6,128 nt of DNA from Actinomycetes bacterium (GTDB lineage: Bacteria; Actinomycetota; Thermoleophilia; Gaiellales; Gaiellaceae). The stretch covers positions 1 to 6,128 of the forward strand of contig JANXXF010000293.1 of NCBI GenBank assembly GCA_025350775.1, given 5' to 3'. Positions 1 to 5,768 of this stretch are shown piece by piece. Both the position numbers and the translations under genes were made by a program. The notes beneath the pieces were generated by a model, which saw nothing but the letters and a program-made list of their open reading frames with translations, made no database searches and had not been told where the DNA came from. Numbering within the stretch: the stretch's first letter is position 1; the number at the start of each line of letters is the position of its first letter.

Positions 1-227
1 CCGACACCGGGCCGGCTGTCGACCTCGAGTCCGGCCTCAACAGCTCGGCCTACAGCTTCCCGGGCGCGTTCGACGCCAACTGGTCGGTGTCGGGCACCGG
101 CAACGCGCGGAGCTACAACATCATCGGCGCGACCTCGGTGAGCGCGACCGCGCAGACGGTGAAGGCGCAAAACAACGCGGGCCTGGACTCGGCCGGCGCG
201 ACCTTCAACGTCGTCGCCGACGCGGCG
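1..227 (+). repeat. Partial repeat module 1 (second half only)
   Basis: Residues 1-75 match the second half of the next module. Both carry the peptide FDANWS, encoded by an identical 18-base stretch at 69-86 and 735-752. This is followed by a Thr/Tyr-rich strand, an N-N-A-G motif and a closing F-x-V/L-x-x-D linker before A-P. The module therefore begins upstream of the window, which also shows that the GTG at base 87 is internal to the gene. Confidence 0.75.
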
Positions 228-3200
228 GCCCCGACCGGCGGCGCGGTCGCCGTGAACGGCGGAGTGGCAGCGGCCTCGCCGAGCACCACCTACGACGCCG
301 ACGGCAGCTTTGCGATCACCGGCCGCACGGAATACGCCGAGACGCAGACGGCGAGCGAGTCGGGTCTCGCCTCCAGCACGCTCGTGCGCGAGTCGGCCAC
401 GCTCGCGGGCGATAGCTGCACCGGCACCTTCGGCTCGGCCAGCACCGTGACCGGCACGGATGCCCAGGCCGGCCTCACCACGGGCTGCTACCGCTACACA
501 CTGACCGGCACCGACGCCGTCGGCAACGCCACCTCGATCTCGACGATCGTCAAGGTCGACACGTCGGCGCCGACCTCGACGACCGCGGCGCTCTCGGGCG
601 GCACCGCCAACAAGACCTTCGTCGGCGGCTCGACGGCCTTCTACAACCCGGCCACGACGGGCGGCTCGTTCGTGGTGACCGGTACCGCGACCGATGCCGA
701 CTCGGGCATCGCCAGCATCAGCTTCCCGCCCGCCTTCGACGCCAACTGGTCGATCGCCGGCGCCGGCACGACCTCCGGCTCCACGCGCACCTACACGCTG
801 AACGCCGTCTCGGCGGCATCCGGCTTACAGCCGGTGACGGCCACCAACAACGCAGGCAGCGCCGCCACCGCGAACTTCACGCTGACGCCCGACACGACCG
901 TGCCGATCGCCGGCTCGCCGGCCTACTCCCCGTCGTACGGTGGCGCCGCGACCGCCCTGCCGAACCCCGGCCTCGCCGTCACGATCGGCTCGGACGGCGG
1001 CGCCGGCTACGGAGGCTGGTCGCTCGTCCGTGACTACGTCGCCTACAGCTCCGGCACGACCTGCGGCACGTTCCCCGGCAGCTTCGCGGTGACGGTCACG
1101 ACGGGCAGCTCGGGGACGACCGTCACCGACGACCTCCTGGTCGGCGGCACGCACAGTGGCAGCGGCAGCGGCTGCTACAGGTACCGCCTCGTCGAGACCG
1201 ACAACGTCGGCAACGCAACTTCAACCGACCTGGCCACCACCTACAAGCTCAACCAGACCGGACTCGTGACATTCGGGCCGACGGGTGCCGCCTACCAGTC
1301 CAGCGCGGGCGCCGGCGTGTTTGTGAAGGGCGTCGCCAGCTTCTCGCTGAAGCACGAGCAGGACATCCTCGCCGGCGTCAACTTCCCCGAGACCGCGACC
1401 GGCACGACCGCCGGGCTGACGATCGCCGGCACCTACACTGCCGGCAGCGCCGCGGGCACGCTCAACGGCGGCTTCTACGAGTCGCCGCCGCCGCAGCCGA
1501 CCTACTCGGTCAGCGGCGGGTTCACAGGGCCGGCGACGATCACGGCCACGCTCAACCCGGGCCCGAGCTCGACCACGACGGCTGTCATCGTCAGAGCCGA
1601 CAGCTCGGCGCCCACTGGCGGTGCCGTCGTCGCCAACGGCTCCGGCTCGACGACGGTGCTGAACTCGCTGACGATCCCGCTCGGCGTGACGAGCTTCGCT
1701 GACGGTGCCGGCTCCGGCATCAAGACGGTGGGCGGCGACGTCCTCACCCGCAAGCTGGCGACGCTGACCAACGGCACCTGCGGTGGCTTCGCCGGCTCCG
1801 TCACGATCCCGCTGCCGGCCACGACCGACAGCTCGGGAACGGCGAGCGGCAACTGCTACCAGTACACGCTGACCGGCACCGACAACGTGGACAACTGCGC
1901 CGCCGTGACGAGCGCGGTCGTGAAGATCGACACCGGCACGCCGCCAGCCCCGACGTTCGCCTTCTCGACGACCGGCAACGCCTTCTGGCCGGGCAGCGGC
2001 TCCACTGTCTTCGTCAACCCGGCCGCGACGGCGTCCGGCTCGGTGCAGGTGACAGCCAGCTCGTCCGCCTCGTCCGGCATCGCGAGCTACGCCTTCCCGG
2101 CGAGCCTGGGCACGAACTGGACGACCATCGGCAGCGACCCGAGCCGCACCTACACGTTCGCAGCGGCCGCCGGCACCACACTCCCGGGAGCACCACAGTC
2201 CGCGGCGGCGACGAGCAATAACGGCACGACCTCGAGCGACGGCAACTTCACGATCAGCGCCGACTCCGCGGCGCCGGTGACCACGGACAACACCGCCACG
2301 ATCACGAACGCCTGGCGCAGCACCGGCGCTACCGTGACGCTCAGCCCGTCGGACGCCGGCGGCTCCGGCGTTACCCAGACGTACTACACGACCGACGGCT
2401 CGGCGCCGACGACGAGCTCGACCACAGGCACGTCGATCGTGCTGAGCGCCCAGGGCAGCTACACGATCAAGTACTTCTCGGTCGACAACGTCGGCAACCC
2501 GGAGACGATCAAGACGGGCGCCGCGGTGATCCGCATCGACACGACAGCGCCGAGCGTCGCCACGCTGGCGACGATCTCGCCGACCACGATCACCACGTCT
2601 TCGGCGAGCCGGTTCCTCAGCGGCGGCGGCACCGACACGGTCTCCGGCGTCGGCTCGCTCTCCTACTTCTACTGCTCCGGCGGCGGCGCTGACCCGTTGA
2701 GCTGCCCGGCGACGCTGATCGGCTCGAGCAGCACCTCGGCCGGCGGCTACCCGGTGACGTTTGCCACCCAGCCCGCCGACGGCCTGTACACCGTGTTCTC
2801 GCGCGTGTTCGACGCGGCCGGCAACTCGGCCAGGTCGGCCGGCCAGAACGTCGCCGTCGACAACAACGCGCCCGTGATCTCGGTCGCCAGCGGCCCGTCC
2901 ACGCCGACGAACTCGGCCAGTGCCGCCTTCGCCTTCACGACGAGCGAGGCCGTCACGTTCCAGTGCAACCTCGACGGCGCCGGCTTCTCGACCTGCACCA
3001 ACCCGGTGACGTTCACTCCCCTGGCCAGCGGCACCCACACCTTGCAGGTGCGCGCCTTGGACGCGGCCAGCAACCCGAGCAACACGGTGACCTACCCCAG
3101 GTGGACGGTCGACACCGTCGCGCCGAGCGGCACGTTCGCGCCGGCGACCTCGATCACCGGCACCGTCGCGCTGACCGCCACGGCGACGGACGCGGGCGGC

Positions 3201-5762
3201 GTCGGCATGCAGGGCGTCCAGTTCCAGTTCGCAGCGAACGTCGGCGGCAGCCCCGGCGCCTTTACGAACATCGGCGCGGTCGACCCGAGCATCCCGTTCT
3301 CGGTGAGCTGGGCGACCGGCCCCGCCAACAGCGTCCCCAACGGCGGCTACTTCCTGCAGTCGGTCGCCAGCGACCTGGCCGGCAACAGCGCGCCCGTCAG
3401 CGCCCCCATCGCTGTCACCGTCGCCAACGCCCCCAAGGCGCTGCTCACGGCCTCGATCGGCTCAGTCGGCACTCCGCTCACCCTCCAGTACAACGGGCAG
3501 ATCGACACCGGCTCGACGCCGCCCACCAGCGCGTTCACCGTCCTCGTCAACGGCGCCGCACGCACGGTGACCGGCGTCACCTTCGGCTTCGACACCGTCT
3601 ACCTCGCACTCGCCACGCCGGTCGTCGGCGGCGAGACAGTCACGGTCAGCTACGCGCCACCCGTGCTCCCGGCTGCGCCGCTCAAGGATCTTCTCGGCTT
3701 CAGTCTTGCCTCGCTCAACGGCCAGGGTGTCGGCAACAGCTCGACCTTCGGGCTGACGCTGCCCTCGCTGGCCTCCTCCACCCCGGCCGACGGCGCACTG
3801 CTGGCCCACACCGGCCTGACTGCCGGCACGATCACCTTCACCGCCGACCGGGCCGTCACCTGGAGCGGCATCTCGCTCACCGCGCCGACAGGGGCCCCGG
3901 CTGCGCCGGTGTTCACCGCACCGGTGGGTACGACCGCAACGGCGACCTACGGCACGACGGTGACAGGCGAGTACGAGTTCAGGGCGACGCTGAGCGACGG
4001 CACCAACCCGTCGACGACCGTCGTTTCGCACTTCACGGTCGCAGCACCGCCCGGCAGCACCACCCAGCCGGCAACCTCGATCACCGTCGACCCGAGCGAC
4101 CCCACCGGCCAGCTTGCATCGTCCGACGGGACAGCCACCGTCAACTGGCAGGCCGGGACGTTCAGCGTGCCGGCGATCGTGACCACCCGGCCCCTGATCA
4201 GCGGCCTGCCGCCGGGCGCCCTGCGGCCGCCGGTCGTCTTCGGGCTCCGGTCGTCGATCACCACGAGCGCCATTGAGGTGACCGCGGTGACCCTCGGTGA
4301 TGGCACTCGCGTCACGAGCTTCCCGTGGGCGACGCCGCTCGAGCTGATCTTCGACGCGACCAGCGTCGACTCGGTTCCGAGCCGCTCGTCAGACGGTGGC
4401 CTCACGTACACCGACATCCCGCTGCTCCCCGGCCGGACGCTTCCCGTCGGCGCCGTCGACGGCTATTGGTTCGACGCCGCTACAGGCAAGTTGCACATCC
4501 TGACGACGCACCTCACGATCTTCGCCGTGCAGCGCGACACGCAGCCACCCTCCGCCCCGCGCAGCCTCTCCGGTGCGATCGCGGCGGACGGCCTGACGCT
4601 CCGCTGGGATCCGGCCAGCGACAACAGCGGCGCGATCGCCCACTACCACCTCTTCATCAATGGCGCGCGCATCCAGACCTTCGGCGGCGTCACCTTTGAG
4701 GGCAAGCTCGGGCCGTACACCCCCGGCGACATTCGCGTGTTCCAGGTGCGGGCTGACGACAGTCGCGCCAACCTCGGCGAGTCGAGCAACGCCGTGACAC
4801 TGCTACCCGATGTTTCCGGGCTGACCCCGGCGGCAGCGCGTGGCGTCCTGATCCGCTCGGGCCTGTCGATCGGCGCGACCACGCAGGTCGCGAGCAACGC
4901 CCCCACCGGCACGATCGTCCGCACCACCCCGGCCTACCCGGCAGTCGTCGTGGTCGGCGGCACGGTCGCGCTGGCCCTGTCGAACGGGGCGGGCATCACG
5001 GGCACCACGAGCACTGCAGCCCGCGCACCGCTCGCGCTCAAGGTTGCCGGCGCCAAGCGGGTCGCACTGCGACAGCGCAAGTCGGTGGCCCTGCGCGTCG
5101 TCGTCTCGGTGCCTGCAAAGGCGACGATCACGATGCGCTCGGCCACGGGCACCGCGATCGCCAGCTGGACACGCTCGCTGCAGGCCGGCGCGACCATCGT
5201 CAGCGTGGCGCTGCCGGCGGCCGGACGGCGGGCCGGCACCTACACGTTCACGGTCGCGGCGCGGCCGGCGGGCGCCCCGGCCGCAAAGGTGATCGCGCGC
5301 ACGACCATCGTCAACTTCGCACCAACACCGACACCGGTCGGCAAGGCCGTGGACGTCATCCTCGTGAACGGCCCCGCCGTCAAGCTCGGCAGCGCGCTGA
5401 GCCTGCCCGCGAAGGCAAACGTCCAGAGCGTCCCCAGAGGCCCCGACGTCTACGACATCAGCGGCACAAGGGCCGCCAACGTCCAGGTGGTCGTGGTCGA
5501 CCTCGACACCAGGGGCATCGACAGCATCCACCTCATCCGCAACCTGCGCGCCGTGTACCCCGATCTCCGCATCGTCACGCTCGCCTCCACTCCCGCCCAG
5601 GTCGATCGGGCGCGGCGCGAGGGTGCCACGATCGTGCTGACGAAGCCCGTCTCCGTGGAGATCCTCTCCTCGGTCGTCACCGACCTCCTTCCAACGACGA
5701 CGCCCGGCACGCGTCTGACCGCTGCGGTGAGCACGAGCAAGCAGCGCCCGCGCACGAAGTAG
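1..5762 (+). CDS. Giant multidomain Ig-like/ZU5-like/FN3/PASTA/receiver-like protein, 5' partial
   Basis: The frame is open from the left edge (first full codon at base 3) to a TAG at 5760-5762, giving 1919 visible residues; the true start lies upstream. Domains in order: partial repeat module (1-75), three repeat modules (76-299, 300-535, 536-756), OmpL47/FN3-associated-like (757-850), two cysteine-paired Ig-like domains (851-1041), Ig-like (1042-1148), SwmB-like (1149-1248), Ig-like (1249-1356), ZU5-like (1357-1512), FN3 (1513-1600), PASTA (1601-1662), basic beta domain (1674-1773), Pro/Thr linker, receiver-like (1783-1897) and a basic tail. Boundaries often carry a V/I-D-T-x-A-P linker, and D-x-A/V-G-N loops recur, as in bacterial Ig-like repeats. 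All 11 cysteines precede residue 1005. No LPXTG or C-terminal membrane anchor is visible. An exported adhesin-like or cell-wall-associated role is inferred only; no catalytic domain is recognised. Confidence 0.93.
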   Translation, partial: DTGPAVDLESGLNSSAYSFPGAFDANWSVSGTGNARSYNIIGATSVSATAQTVKAQNNAGLDSAGATFNVVADAAAPTGGAVAVNGGVAAASPSTTYDADGSFAITGRTEYAETQTASESGLASSTLVRESATLAGDSCTGTFGSASTVTGTDAQAGLTTGCYRYTLTGTDAVGNATSISTIVKVDTSAPTSTTAALSGGTANKTFVGGSTAFYNPATTGGSFVVTGTATDADSGIASISFPPAFDANWSIAGAGTTSGSTRTYTLNAVSAASGLQPVTATNNAGSAATANFTLTPDTTVPIAGSPAYSPSYGGAATALPNPGLAVTIGSDGGAGYGGWSLVRDYVAYSSGTTCGTFPGSFAVTVTTGSSGTTVTDDLLVGGTHSGSGSGCYRYRLVETDNVGNATSTDLATTYKLNQTGLVTFGPTGAAYQSSAGAGVFVKGVASFSLKHEQDILAGVNFPETATGTTAGLTIAGTYTAGSAAGTLNGGFYESPPPQPTYSVSGGFTGPATITATLNPGPSSTTTAVIVRADSSAPTGGAVVANGSGSTTVLNSLTIPLGVTSFADGAGSGIKTVGGDVLTRKLATLTNGTCGGFAGSVTIPLPATTDSSGTASGNCYQYTLTGTDNVDNCAAVTSAVVKIDTGTPPAPTFAFSTTGNAFWPGSGSTVFVNPAATASGSVQVTASSSASSGIASYAFPASLGTNWTTIGSDPSRTYTFAAAAGTTLPGAPQSAAATSNNGTTSSDGNFTISADSAAPVTTDNTATITNAWRSTGATVTLSPSDAGGSGVTQTYYTTDGSAPTTSSTTGTSIVLSAQGSYTIKYFSVDNVGNPETIKTGAAVIRIDTTAPSVATLATISPTTITTSSASRFLSGGGTDTVSGVGSLSYFYCSGGGADPLSCPATLIGSSSTSAGGYPVTFATQPADGLYTVFSRVFDAAGNSARSAGQNVAVDNNAPVISVASGPSTPTNSASAAFAFTTSEAVTFQCNLDGAGFSTCTNPVTFTPLASGTHTLQVRALDAASNPSNTVTYPRWTVDTVAPSGTFAPATSITGTVALTATATDAGGVGMQGVQFQFAANVGGSPGAFTNIGAVDPSIPFSVSWATGPANSVPNGGYFLQSVASDLAGNSAPVSAPIAVTVANAPKALLTASIGSVGTPLTLQYNGQIDTGSTPPTSAFTVLVNGAARTVTGVTFGFDTVYLALATPVVGGETVTVSYAPPVLPAAPLKDLLGFSLASLNGQGVGNSSTFGLTLPSLASSTPADGALLAHTGLTAGTITFTADRAVTWSGISLTAPTGAPAAPVFTAPVGTTATATYGTTVTGEYEFRATLSDGTNPSTTVVSHFTVAAPPGSTTQPATSITVDPSDPTGQLASSDGTATVNWQAGTFSVPAIVTTRPLISGLPPGALRPPVVFGLRSSITTSAIEVTAVTLGDGTRVTSFPWATPLELIFDATSVDSVPSRSSDGGLTYTDIPLLPGRTLPVGAVDGYWFDAATGKLHILTTHLTIFAVQRDTQPPSAPRSLSGAIAADGLTLRWDPASDNSGAIAHYHLFINGARIQTFGGVTFEGKLGPYTPGDIRVFQVRADDSRANLGESSNAVTLLPDVSGLTPAAARGVLIRSGLSIGATTQVASNAPTGTIVRTTPAYPAVVVVGGTVALALSNGAGITGTTSTAARAPLALKVAGAKRVALRQRKSVALRVVVSVPAKATITMRSATGTAIASWTRSLQAGATIVSVALPAAGRRAGTYTFTVAARPAGAPAAKVIARTTIVNFAPTPTPVGKAVDVILVNGPAVKLGSALSLPAKANVQSVPRGPDVYDISGTRAANVQVVVVDLDTRGIDSIHLIRNLRAVYPDLRIVTLASTPAQVDRARREGATIVLTKPVSVEILSSVVTDLLPTTTPGTRLTAAVSTSKQRPRTK
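228..899 (+). repeat. Long Ig-like repeat module 2 (about 224 residues)
   Basis: The module opens with A-P-T-G-G. Its first half has a cysteine pair (codons at 417 and 486, 23 residues apart) running into GCYRYTLTGTDAVGNAT and a K-V-D-T-S-A-P linker. Its second half contains YNPATTGGS, D-S-G-I-A-S and FDANWS, and ends with N-N-A-G...F-T-L-T-P-D-T. It is probably two beta-sandwich subdomains per module. The cysteine pair fits a disulfide in an exported protein (inference). This is the most complete copy and best defines the consensus. Confidence 0.75.
900..1607 (+). repeat. Long Ig-like repeat module 3, divergent second half
   Basis: The first half keeps the cysteine pair (codons at 1062 and 1173, 37 residues apart, the widest of the three copies) and the GCYRY...TDNVGNATS core. 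The second half (about 1257-1607) is much less like its sisters: the FDANWS motif is absent, the residues around G-V-A-S-F-S-L are only loosely alignable, and a short E-S-P-P-P-Q-P stretch interrupts it. It still closes with A-D-S-S before the next A-P-T-G-G, so the module boundary is clear. Confidence 0.65.
1608..2270 (+). repeat. Long Ig-like repeat module 4, with an unpaired extra cysteine
   Basis: It opens with A-P-T-G-G like module 2. The cysteine pair is at codons 1779 and 1854 (25 residues apart), followed by NCYQYTLTGTDNV. The usual V-G-N-A becomes V-D-N-C-A, adding one residue and an odd cysteine (residue 632, codon 1896-1898). The second half has VNPAATASGS, S-S-G-I-A-S-Y-A-F-P and N-W-T-T, matching YNPATTGGS, D-S-G-I-A-S-I-S-F-P and N-W-S-I of module 2. 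Bases 501-515 and 1869-1883 are identical (15 bases). Confidence 0.72.
2271..2552 (+). other. OmpL47/FN3-associated-like domain (protein domain)
   Basis: Residues 757-850 begin A-P-V-T-T-D-N, then have V-T-L-S-P-S-D-A-G-G-S-G-V, a Y-Y-T-T-D-G-S-A-P-T-T hairpin, Y-T-I-K-Y-F-S-V-D-N-V-G-N and a closing I-D-T-T-A-P. The order 'x-Y-T-x-D-G-S-x-P...G-x-Y-x-I-x-Y-x-S-x-D-x-x-G-N' is typical of OmpL47-type and chitobiase/FN3-associated C-terminal domains of bacterial surface proteins. It marks the change from long repeated modules to single domains. Confidence 0.7.
2553..3125 (+). other. Two cysteine-paired Ig-like domains
   Basis: Residues 851-955 form the first domain. It has cysteines in Y-F-Y-C...L-S-C-P and an F-D-A-A-G-N loop before V-D-N-N-A-P. 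Residues 956-1041 form the second, with FQCNLDGAGFSTC, then L-A-S-G-T-H-T-L-Q-V-R-A-L-D-A-A and W-T-V-D-T-V-A-P. This second pattern (short Cys-x-L-D-G...Cys hairpin plus G-x-H-T-L-x-V-R-A-x-D) is a common Ig-like repeat in actinobacterial secreted proteins. Short-range disulfides are inferred for both. Confidence 0.7.
3126..3446 (+). other. Ig-like domain without cysteines
   Basis: Residues 1042-1148 contain I-T-G-T-V-A-L-T-A-T-A-T-D, a V-Q-F-Q-F strand, F-S-V-S-W-A-T and Y-F-L-Q-S-V-A-S-D-L-A-G-N, ending in a V-T-V-A-N strand. This is the usual bacterial Ig-like layout (G-x-V-x-L-x-A-x-A-x-D ... D-x-A-G-N). From here to the stop codon the protein has no cysteine. Confidence 0.65.
3447..3746 (+). 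other. SwmB-like repeat domain
   Basis: Residues 1149-1248 have L-T-L-Q-Y-N-G-Q-I-D-T-G-S-T-P-P, then A-F-T-V-L-V-N-G, V-T-G-V, V-Y-L-A-L-A-T-P-V, E-T-V-T-V-S-Y-A-P-P and P-L-K-D-L-L-G. The order (L-x-L-x-Y/F-x-x-x-L/I-D, P-x-S-A-F-x-V-x-V-N-G, V-x-L-x-L-x-x-P-V, V-T-V-S-Y, L-x-D) is that of the SwmB family found in large surface proteins such as cyanobacterial swimming protein SwmB. The role here is structural or adhesive by inference. Confidence 0.72.
3747..4070 (+). other. Ig-like/beta-sandwich domain, family uncertain
   Basis: Residues 1249-1356 contain S-S-T-P-A-D-G-A-L-L, I-T-F-T-A-D-R-A-V-T-W, and a final Y-E-F-R-A-T-L-S-D-G...V-V-S-H-F-T-V strand pair. Strand-like alternation and position suggest another beta-sandwich linking the SwmB-like and ZU5-like domains. 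I do not recognise a specific family. Confidence 0.45.
4071..4538 (+). other. ZU5-like domain ending in a GPS-like HLT motif
   Basis: Residues 1357-1512 have the ZU5-like entry D-G-T-A-T-V-N-W-Q-A-G-T-F, a V-T-A-V-T core and W-A-T-P-L-E-L-I-F-D. Next come S-S-D-G-G-L-T-Y-T-D-I-P, G-Y-W-F-D-A-A-T-G-K-L-H-I-L and the last strand THLTIFAV. ZU5 domains of PIDD-type proteins and the GPS of GAIN domains self-cleave at H-F/S or H-L/T in the final strands; the His-Leu-Thr here is at residues 1503-1505 (bases 4509-4517). Cleavage is a hypothesis, because many bacterial ZU5-like domains probably only fold. Confidence 0.6.
4539..4802 (+). other. Fibronectin type III domain
   Basis: Residues 1513-1600 have the FN3 order: P-P-S-A-P-R-S-L at the start, L-T-L-R-W-D-P-A-S-D-N-S-G with the conserved Trp, Y-H-L-F-I-N-G in strand C, and F-Q-V-R-A-D-D-S-R-A-N-L-G-E-S-S-N-A-V at the end. 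FN3 next to PASTA is a frequent pairing in actinobacterial exported proteins. Confidence 0.8.
4803..4988 (+). other. PASTA domain
   Basis: Residues 1601-1662 begin L-P-D-V-S-G-L-T-P-A-A-A-R-G-V-L and continue G-L-S-I-G, then S-N-A-P-T-G-T-I-V-R-T-T-P and a V-V-V-G-G-T-V-A-L-A-L-S-N-G end. This matches PASTA (V-P-x-V-x-G-x-x-x-x-x-A-x-x-x-L ... G-x-V-x-x-x-x-P-x-x-G). PASTA domains are known from penicillin-binding proteins and PknB-type kinases, where some bind muropeptides. Here it is a single copy with no kinase or transpeptidase partner in view. Confidence 0.8.
5022..5321 (+). other. Basic beta-rich domain, unrecognised
   Basis: Residues 1674-1773 carry alternating hydrophobic strands (V-A-L-R-V-V-V-S-V, A-T-I-T-M-R, Y-T-F-T-V-A-A-R) with clustered Arg/Lys (R-Q-R-K; A-G-R-R-A-G). 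A strand with I-A-S-W-T-R-S-L lies between. It looks like a beta-sandwich of the kind often near the C-terminus of Solirubrobacterales exported proteins, a recollection of style rather than a named family. A P-T-P-T-P linker follows. Confidence 0.4.
5349..5693 (+). other. Degenerate response-regulator receiver-like domain
   Basis: Residues 1783-1897 fit a CheY-like fold. Strand 1 is V-D-V-I-L-V-N-G. Strand 3 is V-V-V-V-D with Asp 1833 (codon 5499) at the phosphoacceptor position, followed by L-D-T-R-G-I-D-S and the helix L-I-R-N-L-R. Then come P-D-L-R-I-V-T-L-A-S, A-R-R-E-G-A and L-T-K-P-V-S with Lys 1881 (codon 5643). The acidic pair after strand 1 is replaced by Asn-Gly, and the switch Thr/Ser aligns with Ala, so phosphorylation is doubtful. 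A receiver-like domain after Ig, FN3 and PASTA domains is unexpected. Confidence 0.62.
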
Positions 5763-5768
5763 CTCGGC

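Noticed and set aside
87..89. GTG as the start codon of the giant gene
   Set aside because: The frame is open to the left edge, and the residues before it (including FDANWS) belong to a repeat module seen again at 735-752. There is no ribosome binding site signal in front of it.
1221..3038. 605-codon open frame on the - strand inside the giant gene
   Set aside because: Its product is dominated by Arg, Gly and Ala with no domain pattern. Long antisense frames are expected opposite GC-rich genes with G/C third positions, while the + frame has clear domains.
2963..4276. 437-codon open frame on the + strand in another frame
   Set aside because: Its product is rich in Arg, His, Gln and Pro, a typical frame-shifted shadow, and it lies wholly within the recognised Ig/SwmB/ZU5-like coding region.
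4803..5531. 242-codon open frame on the - strand opposite the PASTA-receiver region
   Set aside because: It is opposite well-supported domains and has a low-complexity Arg/Asp/Gly composition without recognisable motifs.
5349..5693. Separate response-regulator gene fused by a sequencing error
   Set aside because: The frame runs without a break from the PASTA domain through the linker, with uniform codon use and no start codon plus ribosome binding site near 5349. A genuine C-terminal domain is simpler.
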